In this document: positions 1-8,153 of the stretch, piece by piece
Layout: each line of letters opens with the position of its first letter
How positions within the stretch are numbered: position 1 is the stretch's first letter
Source of the DNA: DASUMF01 sp040510575
GTDB taxonomy: Bacteria > Actinomycetota > Acidimicrobiia > IMCC26256 > DASPTH01
Length of the DNA stretch: 27,806 nt
NCBI GenBank assembly: GCA_040510575.1
Contig: JBEVIU010000095.1
Span: 1 to 27,806 of the forward strand
Direction of reading: 5' to 3'
The notes under the pieces: model-generated
Seen by the model: only the letters and a program-made list of their open reading frames with translations
Told to the model about the DNA's origin: nothing
Databases searched by the model: none
Made by a program: the position numbers and the translations under genes

Positions 1-762
1 GAGCGCGCTCGGCGCGCCGGGGACGCCCGGTGGCAGGACGATCGGCGGGAGCGAGACGGGAGGGTGGAGCGCGTCGACCAGTTCGTCGACGAGGTGCACC
101 ACCGGCGCGAGGAGGTCTCGGAGGTCGTCGGGCAGCAGTGCTCGCACTTGGGTGACGAGGTCGGACAGCGAGCGCAGCGTCGTGTCGGTGAGCGCGATCG
201 TTCCGTCACCGATGCCGGCGATCAGCTGATCGAGCTGCGCGAGCAGCGCGGGCGCGATGCCGAGCGACTCGACCGTCCGCAAGCTCGCGCGCGCGTCGTA
301 CACGAGTGTGGTCAGCGTGGCGGTCGGGAGCCCGGTCACGCCCTCGAGCAGGCTCGTCGGCGTGGTGGTCGCTCCGCCGGTGCTCGGCGTCGCGCCCGGG
401 ACGAGCTCGCTCGTCGGTGGGGCCGAGACGTCGCCGGCGCCGGGGCTGACGCCGACGGACGGCACGTCGATCGGTGCGACATCGATCGGGGGCACGTCGA
501 CCGGCGGGAGCCCGGGGATCTCGATGGGTGGCAGGTCGATCGGCGGGAGGTCGACCGGAGGGAGCGGAAGCGGCGGCAGGGGAGGGAGCGGTGGCAGCGG
601 GAGCGGCGGCAGGACGATCTGGCGCGGAGCGTCGTGGCTGGTGCGCCCGGTGGACGCGGCTGCCGAGTCGGCGAGCACGGGGCCGAGCACCAGCGCCAGC
701 GCAGCGATGGTCCCGAGGCACCAGGCGGTCGGCCGGTTCGGGTGGCGCTCCGTGCTCCACAT
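1..762 (-). CDS. Secreted proline-rich protein, C-terminus cut by window edge
   Basis: The frame is open from the ATG at 762 to the first base of the window (254 codons visible, no stop), so the C-terminus lies outside. The start follows a purine-rich GGGGGGTGG 8 nt upstream, and an in-frame stop lies just beyond at 787-789. Residues 1-36 look like a Sec signal peptide: a charged start, the hydrophobic run AALALVLGPVLA, then an Ala-rich cleavage region. Residues about 47-105 are a proline-rich repeat in which Pro-Pro alternates with hydrophobic residue plus Asp (PPVDLPPIDLPPIEIP and similar), followed by a Thr/Ser-rich linker and a more ordinary, Leu-rich C-terminal part. The proline stretch is probably an extended spacer spanning the cell wall. 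No enzymatic family is recognised. It is divergent from the surface protein at 1024, across about 260 bases in which I see no clear promoter or RNA element. Confidence 0.72.
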   Translation of the reverse strand, partial: MWSTERHPNRPTAWCLGTIAALALVLGPVLADSAAASTGRTSHDAPRQIVLPPLPLPPLPPLPPLPLPPVDLPPIDLPPIEIPGLPPVDVPPIDVAPIDVPSVGVSPGAGDVSAPPTSELVPGATPSTGGATTTPTSLLEGVTGLPTATLTTLVYDARASLRTVESLGIAPALLAQLDQLIAGIGDGTIALTDTTLRSLSDLVTQVRALLPDDLRDLLAPVVHLVDELVDALHPPVSLPPIVLPPGVPGAPSAL

Positions 763-1023
763 CGCGTTGACCACCCCCCGTGGTGACTACGCAGCGTGAG
801 ATTCCTGCTACGAAGCGTAACAGTCCCAGGTCAGGTTGAATACCGTGCTCGTTCCTGTCGACGTCCGACGCGGTCAGCCCGACCCCCTGACCACGCAACG
901 TGACATCTGTCCGTTCGGTTGGACGGGAAGTGCCCAGAGCCTCAAGACACGGGCGATCCCGTCGATCCTCGTGGGGGCAGGCATCGGTGGCGAGACACGC
1001 GACCGGAACCAGGGAGACATGTG

Positions 1024-1854
1024 ATGAAGCACGTGACGCGAGGGGTACGAACGGGTGCGGCGGCCGCCGTGGTCGCACTGATCGGTGCGGCCGTGACGTT
1101 GGGCATGCCCTCGCCTGCGAGCGCGCACGTGACCAGCGTGGGCGGCGGTGCGTTCGGCGCCCAGGTCGGCGTCACCGTGCTCATCCCCCCGCCGGTCACG
1201 CTGGGTCCCGTTCCCGCGGTCACGTTGCCGTCGGGCGGCGGCGCACCGCTCACCGCGACCCTCGCCAGCATCAACGTCGCCGGACTCCTGACCACCGGCG
1301 TCCTCGACGTCTCCACGAGTGGCGGCAACCTCGACTCGCACGACGGCTTCGCGACCAGCACCGCGCAGGTCGCCGGTGTCGCGGCGCTGGTCGACGTCCT
1401 CACCGCCGACGTCGTGTCGAGCACGTGCACATCGAACGGCGACGGGTCGTCGGGCTCGACGACGCTCGCCGGCGCGTCGATCAAGGGACTCGGTGCGCTC
1501 GACGTGAACCCTGCGCCCAACACGACGATCCCGGTCCTCGGCGTCGGCTCCATCATCTTGAACGAGCAGACGCAGACCAACGTCGTCGGCTCGACGAGCT
1601 CGATCACGGTCACCGCGATCCACGTGCACGTCGACGCCGTGCTCCTTCAGGGCGACATCTACATCGCGCAGTCGCGCTGCCAGGTGAACGGACCCGATGT
1701 GCTCATCGACCCCGATCCGCCGGTCGACCCGACCGACCCCACCGACCCGGGCGCGACCGACCCCGGCACGACGCCCAGCGGTCCCGGGACCACCCCGACC
1801 GACCCGAACACCCCGGCGATCGCGGTTCCCGCGACGCCGCGCTTCACCGGCTGA
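1024..1854 (+). CDS. Choice-of-anchor P family secreted protein
   Basis: 276 aa. ATG at 1024 is chosen because AGGGAG (1011-1016) sits 7 nt upstream; GTG 1021 is too close. A signal peptide covers residues 1-34 (hydrophobic AAAAVVALIGAAVTLG, then the cleavage site ASA before His35). The mature protein is a Gly/Thr/Val-rich, probably all-beta domain (about 35-225) with two cysteines, C135 and C219, that could form a disulfide. It begins HVTSVGGGAFGA, which resembles actinobacterial choice-of-anchor P proteins. After residue 226 comes a Pro/Thr/Asp repeat tail (DPTDPTDPGATDPG) but no LPxTG motif or C-terminal membrane helix, so the mode of surface retention is unclear. It is convergent with the phospholipase D gene, 17 nt away. 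The family assignment is by resemblance only, and the function is unknown. Confidence 0.8.
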   Translation: MKHVTRGVRTGAAAAVVALIGAAVTLGMPSPASAHVTSVGGGAFGAQVGVTVLIPPPVTLGPVPAVTLPSGGGAPLTATLASINVAGLLTTGVLDVSTSGGNLDSHDGFATSTAQVAGVAALVDVLTADVVSSTCTSNGDGSSGSTTLAGASIKGLGALDVNPAPNTTIPVLGVGSIILNEQTQTNVVGSTSSITVTAIHVHVDAVLLQGDIYIAQSRCQVNGPDVLIDPDPPVDPTDPTDPGATDPGTTPSGPGTTPTDPNTPAIAVPATPRFTG

Positions 1855-1871
1855 TCAGGCGGCTGCGCGGC

Positions 1872-3518
1872 TCAGAGCTTGTCCGCGCGCCGGAGGGCGC
1901 GCGGGCGACCGTCGGGATCGAGGAGCAGGCGGTGCACCACTTGGTGGCCGATGCGCCGCACGCCGCGGACGCGTTCCACCGGATGCTCGCGAAGGTGACC
2001 GGTTGGCCGCTCGCCGCGCTGACCGTCGGCGTGCCACGCGTCGAGCGCCTTGGCCGAGCTCCGCATCGCCGCGAACCACGAATCGGGTTCGACGAGGTCG
2101 GCGTCGTCACCCGGCGCGCGCCCGAGGTGCTCGCCGGACAACGACAGTCGAGTGTCGCGTGCGATGCGCCGAGCACCCTCGTCGCGACCAGTCGGGTCGA
2201 CGGGTGAACGCTCGTCGCGCGTGCTGTCGATCACCGCGCACGACACCTCGGAGTCGTGGGTCCACGAACGACGATTGAGGTTGTCGGAGCCGACCGTCAG
2301 CCACAGGTCGTCGACCACCACGGCCTTCGAGTGCACGTAGATCGACGTGCCTTCGTCGTTCTCGAGGTCGTAGACCGCGACGCGATCGCCACCGGCGGCG
2401 ATGAGCTGGTCGAGCACGTACTCGCGACCGATGCGGCTTGCACCTCCGGCCACCAGACCGTCGGGGTCCGGGTACCGCGGAATCACGATCACCACCAGGA
2501 GGTCGGGCTCGCGATTGAGAGCCTCGGTGAGGCAGCGAGCTGCGTGGAACGACCACAGGTACTGGTCCTCGAGGTAGATGAGCCGCCGCGCCCGCCCGAA
2601 CGCCTTCACGTAGGCGCGGCCGATGCTGCGTTCCCCGGCGGGGGCGAACGGATACGCACGTCGACGCACCGGATAGGTGCGCAGCACCTGCACCGCGAGA
2701 GGTCCGTCGGCGGTCCGCGTCACCGGATCGGGCAGTGCGCTCGGCTCGGCCGGCCGTTGCGCGCGGCGGTGGAGCAGGGCGCGCCAAGGGTTGCGCGTGT
2801 CGAGCGGTGTCGGATCCTCCCACCGTTCGCGGAAGGTCCACTCGACGTCGGCGATCGCAGGACCGTGCAGTTCGATCTGCACGTCGTGCCACGGCGGCCG
2901 GGCGCCGTAGTGGTCCGGATCGAGGTCGGCAGCCTGCGGATCACCAAGATGACGACGGTCGTCATGACGGCCGTGGCAGAGGTCGATGCCGCCGACGAAC
3001 GCGACGTCGTCGTCGGGCCGCGCCCGCCTCACGACGACGAGCTTCTGGTGGTGACTGCCTCCGCGGCGAACCCGGTGATCCAGCAACACCTCGCCGCCCG
3101 CCTCGTTCACCGTGCGGGCCAGGTCGAGGTTCGCCTCGGCGGAGAAGTTCATCGCCTTCGGGTGGGATCGCCACAGCAACCCGCGCACGTCGACGCCACG
3201 CGTCGCGACGTCGCGCAGGACCGCTCCCACATCCGACTCGTCTCCGGCCAGGCGCTCGTCGGCGTCGCCTTCCCAGTCGGTGAAGAGGACGGTGTCGCCC
3301 GTGCGCGTCGTGCACAGCTCCTCGTAGAGCCGCGCGAAGTACGCCGCACCGTCGGTCAGGACCTGCGCGCGGCTCCCGACCGTCCACGCGACGCCGTCGG
3401 CGTGAGCAGCATCGATCGTGGTCGAGGGATTGCCGCGCTCGTCTGCATGCAGGAACCACGCGGCTGGGGCCAGATCGACGCGGGACTCAGCGTCGGCGAC
3501 GGGTTCAGGTGAGTCCAT
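1872..3518 (-). CDS. Phospholipase D family protein (two HKD motifs)
   Basis: 548 aa. It carries two HxK(x)4D-type half-sites: SHHQKLVVV near H157/K159, followed by FVGGIDL, and YVHSKAVVVDD near H396/K398, followed by GSDNLNRRS. IYLEDQYLWS near residue 315 matches the conserved stretch before the second site in phospholipase D enzymes. The family hydrolyses or transfers phosphatidyl groups (phospholipase D, or cardiolipin-synthase-like chemistry), and which reaction applies here cannot be told. There is no clear signal peptide or transmembrane segment. ATG 3518 is chosen because it overlaps the end of the YihY gene by 14 nt and GGAAG lies just upstream; the frame opens further upstream only into that gene. 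It is the last gene of a four-gene operon. The C-terminal ~60 residues are basic and His-rich and may lie against the membrane. Confidence 0.9.
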   Translation of the reverse strand: MDSPEPVADAESRVDLAPAAWFLHADERGNPSTTIDAAHADGVAWTVGSRAQVLTDGAAYFARLYEELCTTRTGDTVLFTDWEGDADERLAGDESDVGAVLRDVATRGVDVRGLLWRSHPKAMNFSAEANLDLARTVNEAGGEVLLDHRVRRGGSHHQKLVVVRRARPDDDVAFVGGIDLCHGRHDDRRHLGDPQAADLDPDHYGARPPWHDVQIELHGPAIADVEWTFRERWEDPTPLDTRNPWRALLHRRAQRPAEPSALPDPVTRTADGPLAVQVLRTYPVRRRAYPFAPAGERSIGRAYVKAFGRARRLIYLEDQYLWSFHAARCLTEALNREPDLLVVIVIPRYPDPDGLVAGGASRIGREYVLDQLIAAGGDRVAVYDLENDEGTSIYVHSKAVVVDDLWLTVGSDNLNRRSWTHDSEVSCAVIDSTRDERSPVDPTGRDEGARRIARDTRLSLSGEHLGRAPGDDADLVEPDSWFAAMRSSAKALDAWHADGQRGERPTGHLREHPVERVRGVRRIGHQVVHRLLLDPDGRPRALRRADKL

Positions 3519-4455
3519 GGGCGAGCTTCCGGTCGCGTGCCGCAGCACGGTCGACCGGCGGCTGCTTGAGGGGGTCGCGCGGTCTCGGCTGCCCGGACCG
3601 AACCGCTTCGAGTTGGGCTGCGATCGCCGCACCGTACAGGATGGCGATCGACGACAGGAGTGCCCACAGGAGGAGCGCGACGAGCCCGGCGAGCGGCCCG
3701 TACGCGTCGCCGAACGAGCTGCTGAGCTGGACGAAGAGCCCGAGGCCGAGTGTCGCGAGCGACCACAGGATCACCGAGACCGCGCTGCCGAACGCGAGCC
3801 ACGACCACGCGGGCTGGTGCCGCCGCGGCGACCAGTGGAACAGGAGCGCCATGGCGGAGGCGATGAGCACCAGCGCGAGCGGCCAGCGCAGCGCCTTCCA
3901 CGCCGTCGAGCCGATGCTCTGCCCGAACGCAAAGGCGAGGAAGGAGAGCAGGGCGAGGGTGCCGACGCTCACGGCGAGGAGGAACCCGCGCCCGTACTTC
4001 TCGAGCATCGGGCGGTCCTGCTCGACGCCGTAGAGCCGGTTCAGCGCGCGTTCCATCTGGCCCATCAGCGTGGTGCCGGTGACGAGCGCACCGACGAGAC
4101 CGAACACGAGCGCCACCCACTTGCCCGATGACCCGGCGCGGTACGCCTGGTCGACCGCATCGGTCACCACCTTGCCGGTGGCACCCGGCGCGACGTCCTC
4201 GATGGTCCGCGAGATGGCCTTGCCCGGGCCCGTCTGGCCGAACCAGCTGGCCAGGCCGACGAGGCCGATCACGCCCTGCACGAGCACCAGTGACAGGAGG
4301 AACGCCATCGACCGCGCGTGGCTGAACCCGTCGGCGGCGCGCAACCGCACGAACGCGTCGCGCGCGAGGCGCATTCGACCGGTGTCGAGCAACGTCTGAC
4401 GCGCGTCGTCGCCGTCGAGCTCCCACGTCTCGGGCACGAGCATCGCGGTGCTCAC
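3505..4455 (-). CDS. YihY/virulence factor BrkB family membrane protein
   Basis: 316 aa, integral membrane. Several hydrophobic helices are evident, including MAFLLSLVLVQGVIGLVGLA, WVALVFGLVGALVTGTTLMG, GFLLAVSVGTLALLSFLAFA, WPLALVLIASAMALLF, SAVSVILWSLATLGLGLFV and GLVALLLWALLSSIAILYGA. The stretch FGDAYGPLAGLVALLLW near the C-terminus is the recognisable YihY/BrkB signature. The biochemical role of the family is unsettled. GTG 4455 is preferred because it forms a GTGA overlap with the stop of the lipid kinase gene and has GAGG 7 nt upstream; ATG 4443 is the alternative. It sits between a lipid kinase gene and a phospholipase D gene, so a role in the membrane or in lipid movement is plausible but inferred. 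The last 30 residues are a charged cytoplasmic tail. Confidence 0.9.
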   Translation of the reverse strand: MSTAMLVPETWELDGDDARQTLLDTGRMRLARDAFVRLRAADGFSHARSMAFLLSLVLVQGVIGLVGLASWFGQTGPGKAISRTIEDVAPGATGKVVTDAVDQAYRAGSSGKWVALVFGLVGALVTGTTLMGQMERALNRLYGVEQDRPMLEKYGRGFLLAVSVGTLALLSFLAFAFGQSIGSTAWKALRWPLALVLIASAMALLFHWSPRRHQPAWSWLAFGSAVSVILWSLATLGLGLFVQLSSSFGDAYGPLAGLVALLLWALLSSIAILYGAAIAAQLEAVRSGQPRPRDPLKQPPVDRAAARDRKLAHGLT

Positions 4456-5336
4456 GACCCGACCTCGGGGACGCACACCGTGACCGAATGCGGATCGACG
4501 CGCATCTTCACGCGCTTGCGCGGCGGGCGGTCGCCGCCGTCGAGCTCGACGGGCATCTTGCGGTCGAGATCGATGCGCACCTTGCGCGCGACCGTCACGT
4601 CGACGAACGGCGACTGGTCGGCCTTGCCGGTGGCCGTGCGCGCGAGCGCGCGAACCCATTGCGTGAGCCCCTTGGCGGTGACCACGCCGACCTCGAGCCG
4701 GCCGTCGTCGGGTGTCGCCTCGGGGAACACCTCGACGCCACCGAAGAGGTTGCCGACGTTGCCGACGAGCACACACCCTGCATCGCCCTCGAACCACGTG
4801 GCGCCGTCGATGCGCACGCGCGCGCCGAAACGCTCCGCGCGCAGGTGCTTGGCGCCGGTGATGACGTAGGCCAGGCGTCCGAAGCGGTCCTTCAACGTGC
4901 CGTCGGCGTCGCGGATCATCAACGCGTCGAGCCCGACACCAGCCATGACGGCGAAGCGCTCGCCGTCGAGGCGACCGGTGTCGATGGTGCGCCGTTCCCC
5001 GTGCAGGCCGATCTGCACTGCGGCTTCGAGATCGATCGGGATGCCGAGGTTCGTCGCCAGGAGGTTCGCAGTGCCGGCGGGCAGGATGGCGACCGTGACG
5101 GGCTCGTCGCCGATCGCGTCGAGACACCGCTGCACCATGCCGTCGCCACCCCAGACGAACAGGAGGTCGACGCCCTCCGCGAGCGCGCGCTTCACCTGTT
5201 TCGGCGCGAACTTGCTCTTCGGAACCTCGATCCAGAGTGGGTCTCGCACCCCTTCGCGCTCGAGGACCGCGCGCAGCTCGCGGAGGCCGCCGCCGAGCAC
5301 CTTCATGCGGTGTGCGACGACCCCGACGGTTGTCAT
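4452..5336 (-). CDS. Diacylglycerol kinase family lipid kinase
   Basis: 294 aa, about the usual length for DgkB/YegS-type lipid kinases. The ATP-binding signature is present as VWGGDGMVQ (GGDG at 63-66; the usual Thr after GGDG is Met here), followed by LPAGTANLLATNLGIP at 85-100, a close match to the family's second conserved block. A third block, GLDALMI, lies near residue 140. The family phosphorylates diacylglycerol or a related lipid alcohol at the inner membrane face, which would reverse the reaction of the PAP2 phosphatase encoded just upstream. The ATG at 5336 overlaps the TGA of that gene (ATGA), indicating translational coupling, and its own stop overlaps the YihY start. The lipid substrate is not determinable from sequence. 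Confidence 0.92.
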   Translation of the reverse strand: MTTVGVVAHRMKVLGGGLRELRAVLEREGVRDPLWIEVPKSKFAPKQVKRALAEGVDLLFVWGGDGMVQRCLDAIGDEPVTVAILPAGTANLLATNLGIPIDLEAAVQIGLHGERRTIDTGRLDGERFAVMAGVGLDALMIRDADGTLKDRFGRLAYVITGAKHLRAERFGARVRIDGATWFEGDAGCVLVGNVGNLFGGVEVFPEATPDDGRLEVGVVTAKGLTQWVRALARTATGKADQSPFVDVTVARKVRIDLDRKMPVELDGGDRPPRKRVKMRVDPHSVTVCVPEVGS

Positions 5337-6190
5337 CTTGTTCCCCCTGCCACGGTGGGCTCCGGCACTGTGGGCTTCGTCACGTCGTCCGCACGGAAGG
5401 CTCGTTCGCCGGCACGCACCGCGATGAGGGCGACGGCGATGCAGCCGAGGCCCACGAGCGCACCCACCGTCACGTCACTGGCGTAGTGCATGCCTCGGTA
5501 CATGCGTGAGAGGGCGACGATCACCGGTGCCGCAACCGCGAGCGCGGTGAAGGCGACTCGCAGCACGACGTTGCGCGTGAGCCGCCACACCACGATCGCC
5601 AAGGAGCCGTACATCGCCACCGCAGCCGCGACGTGCCCGGAGAAGTAGCTGTCGGCGACGATGAGGTCTTCGAGCCGCGCGACCTGCGGTCGGTGACGCT
5701 CGACGAAGTACGTCGCGGTCGCGTAGGTCGCGCCCTCCACGGCGATCGCGACCGCAACGATGCCGAGCTCGCGCCAGTGACGGCGCAACGCCAGAAGCGC
5801 GAACACCACCAGCAGCACGATCGCGACGGTGACCGTCTCCGAGAACCTGGAGCCCCACAGGGAGAGGTCGTTGCGGGTGGGGCTCCGACGCTCGACCAGC
5901 CAGGTGGTCACGTCGACGTCCCAGTCGCCGATCGCACCCCGGAGCAGCTCCCGCGTGAGCAGGAAACCGAAGCCCACCGCGGCGGCGGCCAAGACGACGT
6001 ATCCGAGGATCGCGGTGAGCACCGTGACGAGGACCGCGCGCATTGGTCGCCCGCTTGGTGGTCGCCCGCTAGCTTCGCTCCCCGCCTCACGATGCACGGA
6101 CACCGACTCGTCGATCGGTGCGCCTGCGAGCGGTGTACCAGCAATCGGCGCCGCCGTGGCGGCCCCGATTTCCCCTCCCCTTGTGTTCAT
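5333..6190 (-). CDS. PAP2 superfamily phosphatase, atypical first and second motifs
   Basis: 285 aa, first gene of the minus-strand lipid operon. About 50 polar N-terminal residues precede five or six membrane helices. Of the three phosphatidic-acid-phosphatase motifs, the third is intact (SRMYRGMHYASD, i.e. SR-x5-H-x3-D). The second reads YFSGH instead of PSGH. The first reads TYFVERHRP, so the Lys of K-x6-RP is Thr. The two catalytic histidines are kept, so it may still be active, perhaps with shifted specificity. The family dephosphorylates phosphatidate or polyprenyl diphosphates at the membrane. ATG 6190 has only a weak ribosome site; an internal ATG at 6044, immediately before the first helix, is a possible alternative. 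It is divergent from a second, fully canonical PAP2 gene at 6314. Confidence 0.87.
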   Translation of the reverse strand: MNTRGGEIGAATAAPIAGTPLAGAPIDESVSVHREAGSEASGRPPSGRPMRAVLVTVLTAILGYVVLAAAAVGFGFLLTRELLRGAIGDWDVDVTTWLVERRSPTRNDLSLWGSRFSETVTVAIVLLVVFALLALRRHWRELGIVAVAIAVEGATYATATYFVERHRPQVARLEDLIVADSYFSGHVAAAVAMYGSLAIVVWRLTRNVVLRVAFTALAVAAPVIVALSRMYRGMHYASDVTVGALVGLGCIAVALIAVRAGERAFRADDVTKPTVPEPTVAGGTR

Positions 6191-6313
6191 GCTGACGGTT
6201 TCACCCGTTTCGCCGCGCGGTAAACCCCGTGCAACGATGTTTGTCCTCGCTGGGTGCGGCTGTCACGGGTGCGCCCACGATGAAAGGCTGCCGTCCTGAT
6301 CGTCGTCGTCGCC

Positions 6314-7201
6314 TTGTTCCTGCCGGCGCTGCTCGCGGGCACGCTGGTCGCGATCCTCCTGTCGCGCCGCCCGCAGCTCGACCCTGCGTCGCCCCACGTC
6401 GCGTCAGTGGCGGCCCACAAGGTCGAACACGAGCTCGACACCCCGCGCGGTGCGCGCGGTTGGGTCCGACGTCATTTCGATCCCAAGACCGCGACCGGCC
6501 TCGCGCTCGTCGCCGGGATGCTCGTCGTCGTCGTCGGTGGCGCGCTGGTCGGGGTGCTCGCCTACCTCGTGCGCTCCCACTCCGGGCTGCAGGACATCGA
6601 CAACTCCGTCGCGCCGTGGGGCGCCACCCACGCGACCGCGTTCGCGCACGACGTCGTGCAAGCGGTCACCGAGCTCGGGGGAACCCGGGGGTTGCTCATC
6701 GTGGTGGTGACGGTCGGCGTGATCGAGATGATCCGGCGCCCGAGCCGCTGGCTCCCCGTGTTCCTCGTCGTCGTCGCGCTCGGTCAGCCGACCGTGACGA
6801 ACACGATCAAGGACCTGCTCGATCGCGTGCGCCCGACCATCGACGCCGGCGCCGCGTCACTTGGTCCGTCCTTCCCGAGCGGGCACTCCGCGGGCGCCGC
6901 CGCGTGCTTCGCCGCCCTCGCGCTCGTCGTCGGGCGGGGCCGGTCGCGGCGCACGCACGCCGCCCTCGCGGGCGTGGCGGTGTTCATCGCGGTGTCGGTC
7001 GCGTCGTCGAGAGTGCTGCTCGGCGTGCACTGGCTGAGCGACGTGATCGGCGGTCTCGCCCTCGGCTGGGCCTGGTTCGCCTTGTGCGCGCTGGCGTTCG
7101 GCGGTCGTCTGCTGCGCTTCGGTGCGCCGGTCGAGGCGGCCGAGCGCACGATCGACGCCCGGGACCGCGTCGGAGCCCCCGGTAGCCTTGGTCCGCGATG
7201 A
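6314..7201 (+). CDS. PAP2 superfamily phosphatase (canonical motifs)
   Basis: 295 aa from the TTG at 6314. All three phosphatase motifs are intact: KDLLDRVRP (K-x6-RP), PSFPSGHSAG (PSGH) and SRVLLGVHWLSD (SR-x5-H-x3-D). Several membrane helices surround them, with an N-terminal hydrophobic segment and a polar loop at about residues 20-55. Expected activity is removal of phosphate from phosphatidate or an isoprenoid diphosphate at the membrane. The start is uncertain. There is no ATG or GTG between the in-frame stop at 6281-6283 and the first helix; TTG 6314 has no ribosome site, whereas CTG 6296 has AAAGG 8 nt upstream and would add LIVVVA to the helix. The stop overlaps the next start by four bases (ATGA), so the genes are coupled. 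Confidence 0.9.
   Translation: MFLPALLAGTLVAILLSRRPQLDPASPHVASVAAHKVEHELDTPRGARGWVRRHFDPKTATGLALVAGMLVVVVGGALVGVLAYLVRSHSGLQDIDNSVAPWGATHATAFAHDVVQAVTELGGTRGLLIVVVTVGVIEMIRRPSRWLPVFLVVVALGQPTVTNTIKDLLDRVRPTIDAGAASLGPSFPSGHSAGAAACFAALALVVGRGRSRRTHAALAGVAVFIAVSVASSRVLLGVHWLSDVIGGLALGWAWFALCALAFGGRLLRFGAPVEAAERTIDARDRVGAPGSLGPR
7183..7188 (+). promoter_or_regulatory. Possible -10 box TAGCCT, 9 nt before ATG 7198
   Basis: TAGCCT lies inside the last codons of the PAP2 gene, 9 nt before the next start, and there is no purine-rich ribosome site between them. The same hexamer stands 6-7 nt before two other starts without ribosome sites in this window (25224, 26243). It fits the TANNNT form of actinobacterial -10 boxes driving leaderless transcripts. 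The overlap with a coding gene makes chance occurrence a real possibility. Confidence 0.3.
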
Positions 7202-7572
7202 CCCGTCGTGCCCTCGCCCGCGTGGCCCCGGTGCTCTTGCTGCTCGTCGGCGGGTTCGGCGCGCTCGGGCTCTCGACGTTCGCCTCATCAGCGACACACG
7301 ATCGCACGGCAGTGCCCGCCGACCGCGACCGCGCGCCGACCGTCGCCGCCGAAGCTGCATCCAACGACGCCGTCGCGGTCACGTTCAACCGGCCCGCCGA
7401 CGACTCGCGCCGCGGTGCCGTTCGCCTCTTCTCCATCGTGCTGGCCGCGCTCGTCGCGCTGCTCGCACTCTTCGCCGCTCGCCTCGCGCGCTCGTTCGTC
7501 GCATTCGCGGCCCACCGCGACCTGTCGCTCGAAGCGCGCCGGCGCGGTCCACCTCAGCTCCGCTGCATCTGA
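7198..7572 (+). CDS. Small two-helix membrane protein, unknown function
   Basis: 124 aa. The N-terminal hydrophobic stretch PVLLLLVGGFGALGLSTFA (about residues 11-29) looks like a signal peptide or anchor. It is followed by a polar loop of some 45 residues and a second helix, LFSIVLAALVALLALFAARLA (about 77-97), then a basic tail. No family is recognised. The ATG shares bases with the PAP2 stop (ATGA), so it probably belongs to that transcript and may act with the phosphatase at the membrane. The codon pattern and third-position GC match its neighbours, which supports it being a real gene. Confidence 0.65.
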   Translation: MTRRALARVAPVLLLLVGGFGALGLSTFASSATHDRTAVPADRDRAPTVAAEAASNDAVAVTFNRPADDSRRGAVRLFSIVLAALVALLALFAARLARSFVAFAAHRDLSLEARRRGPPQLRCI

Positions 7573-7637
7573 CGAAACCCCAACTCGTCACCGCGCCCGC
7601 ACCACGTTCGGCGGCGCGGCCCGCATCGGAGCACTCC

Positions 7638-8060
7638 ATGAGCCAGGTACAGACCGAACCCGCGCCGTCGACGGTGCACCGCAGCAGTGCCACCCTCCGT
7701 GTCGTCATGGTGGGTGTGCTCGTCGCCGCGGTGCTCGCACTCGCACTACGGATCGTCGAAGGCCCTGAATTCGTCGACCGCCTGACCATCGCCAACCAAT
7801 CGTCGTCGCCGCTCGACGTCGACGTCGCCGGCTCCCGCGACGGCGGCTGGACCCCTGAGGGCGTTGCCCTGCAACGCGGCGAGACGAACTTTGCCGACGT
7901 CATCGACCAGGGCGACGTGTGGTGGTTCCGGTTCTCGAGCGCGAACCGCAGCGCCATCGTGCGGGTGCCCCGCGAGCAGCTGGCCCGCGACGGCTGGCAC
8001 GTCACCGTCCCCTCGTCGATCACCGACACGCTCGCCTCGGAAGGCAAGCGACTCGACTGA
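7638..8060 (+). CDS. Single-pass membrane protein with extracytoplasmic domain, unknown function
   Basis: 140 aa from ATG 7638, which has GGAG 6 nt upstream (7628-7631). A short cytoplasmic head (about 20 residues) is followed by one helix, LRVVMVGVLVAAVLALALRIV, and an exported domain of about 100 residues. The exported part has a beta-strand-like pattern (FVDRLTIANQSSSPLDVDVAG, then VWWFRFSSANRSAIVRVPREQL), perhaps an immunoglobulin-like or small beta-sandwich fold. No family is recognised. It is the third gene of the plus-strand group that begins with the PAP2 phosphatase, 65 nt after the preceding stop. A hairpin followed by a T-run lies about 175 nt beyond its stop and probably ends the transcript. 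Confidence 0.65.
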   Translation: MSQVQTEPAPSTVHRSSATLRVVMVGVLVAAVLALALRIVEGPEFVDRLTIANQSSSPLDVDVAGSRDGGWTPEGVALQRGETNFADVIDQGDVWWFRFSSANRSAIVRVPREQLARDGWHVTVPSSITDTLASEGKRLD

Positions 8061-8153
8061 GCCTGCGGAGCGCTGCGTTCACCTGAGGCAGCGCCCGTCA
8101 CGCGGGCCGTACGCCGAGCGTTGTGGGACACGAGAGCTGTGGGACAATTGAGA

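Noticed and set aside
480..620. Possible CRISPR or DNA tandem repeat in the left-hand gene
   Set aside because: Repeats are of variable length and explained by the Pro-Pro-hydrophobic-Asp protein repeat.
763..1023. Riboswitch in the divergent region before the choice-of-anchor P gene
   Set aside because: Only short chance stems (e.g. GTCC/GGAC near 917-932); no motif of a known class.
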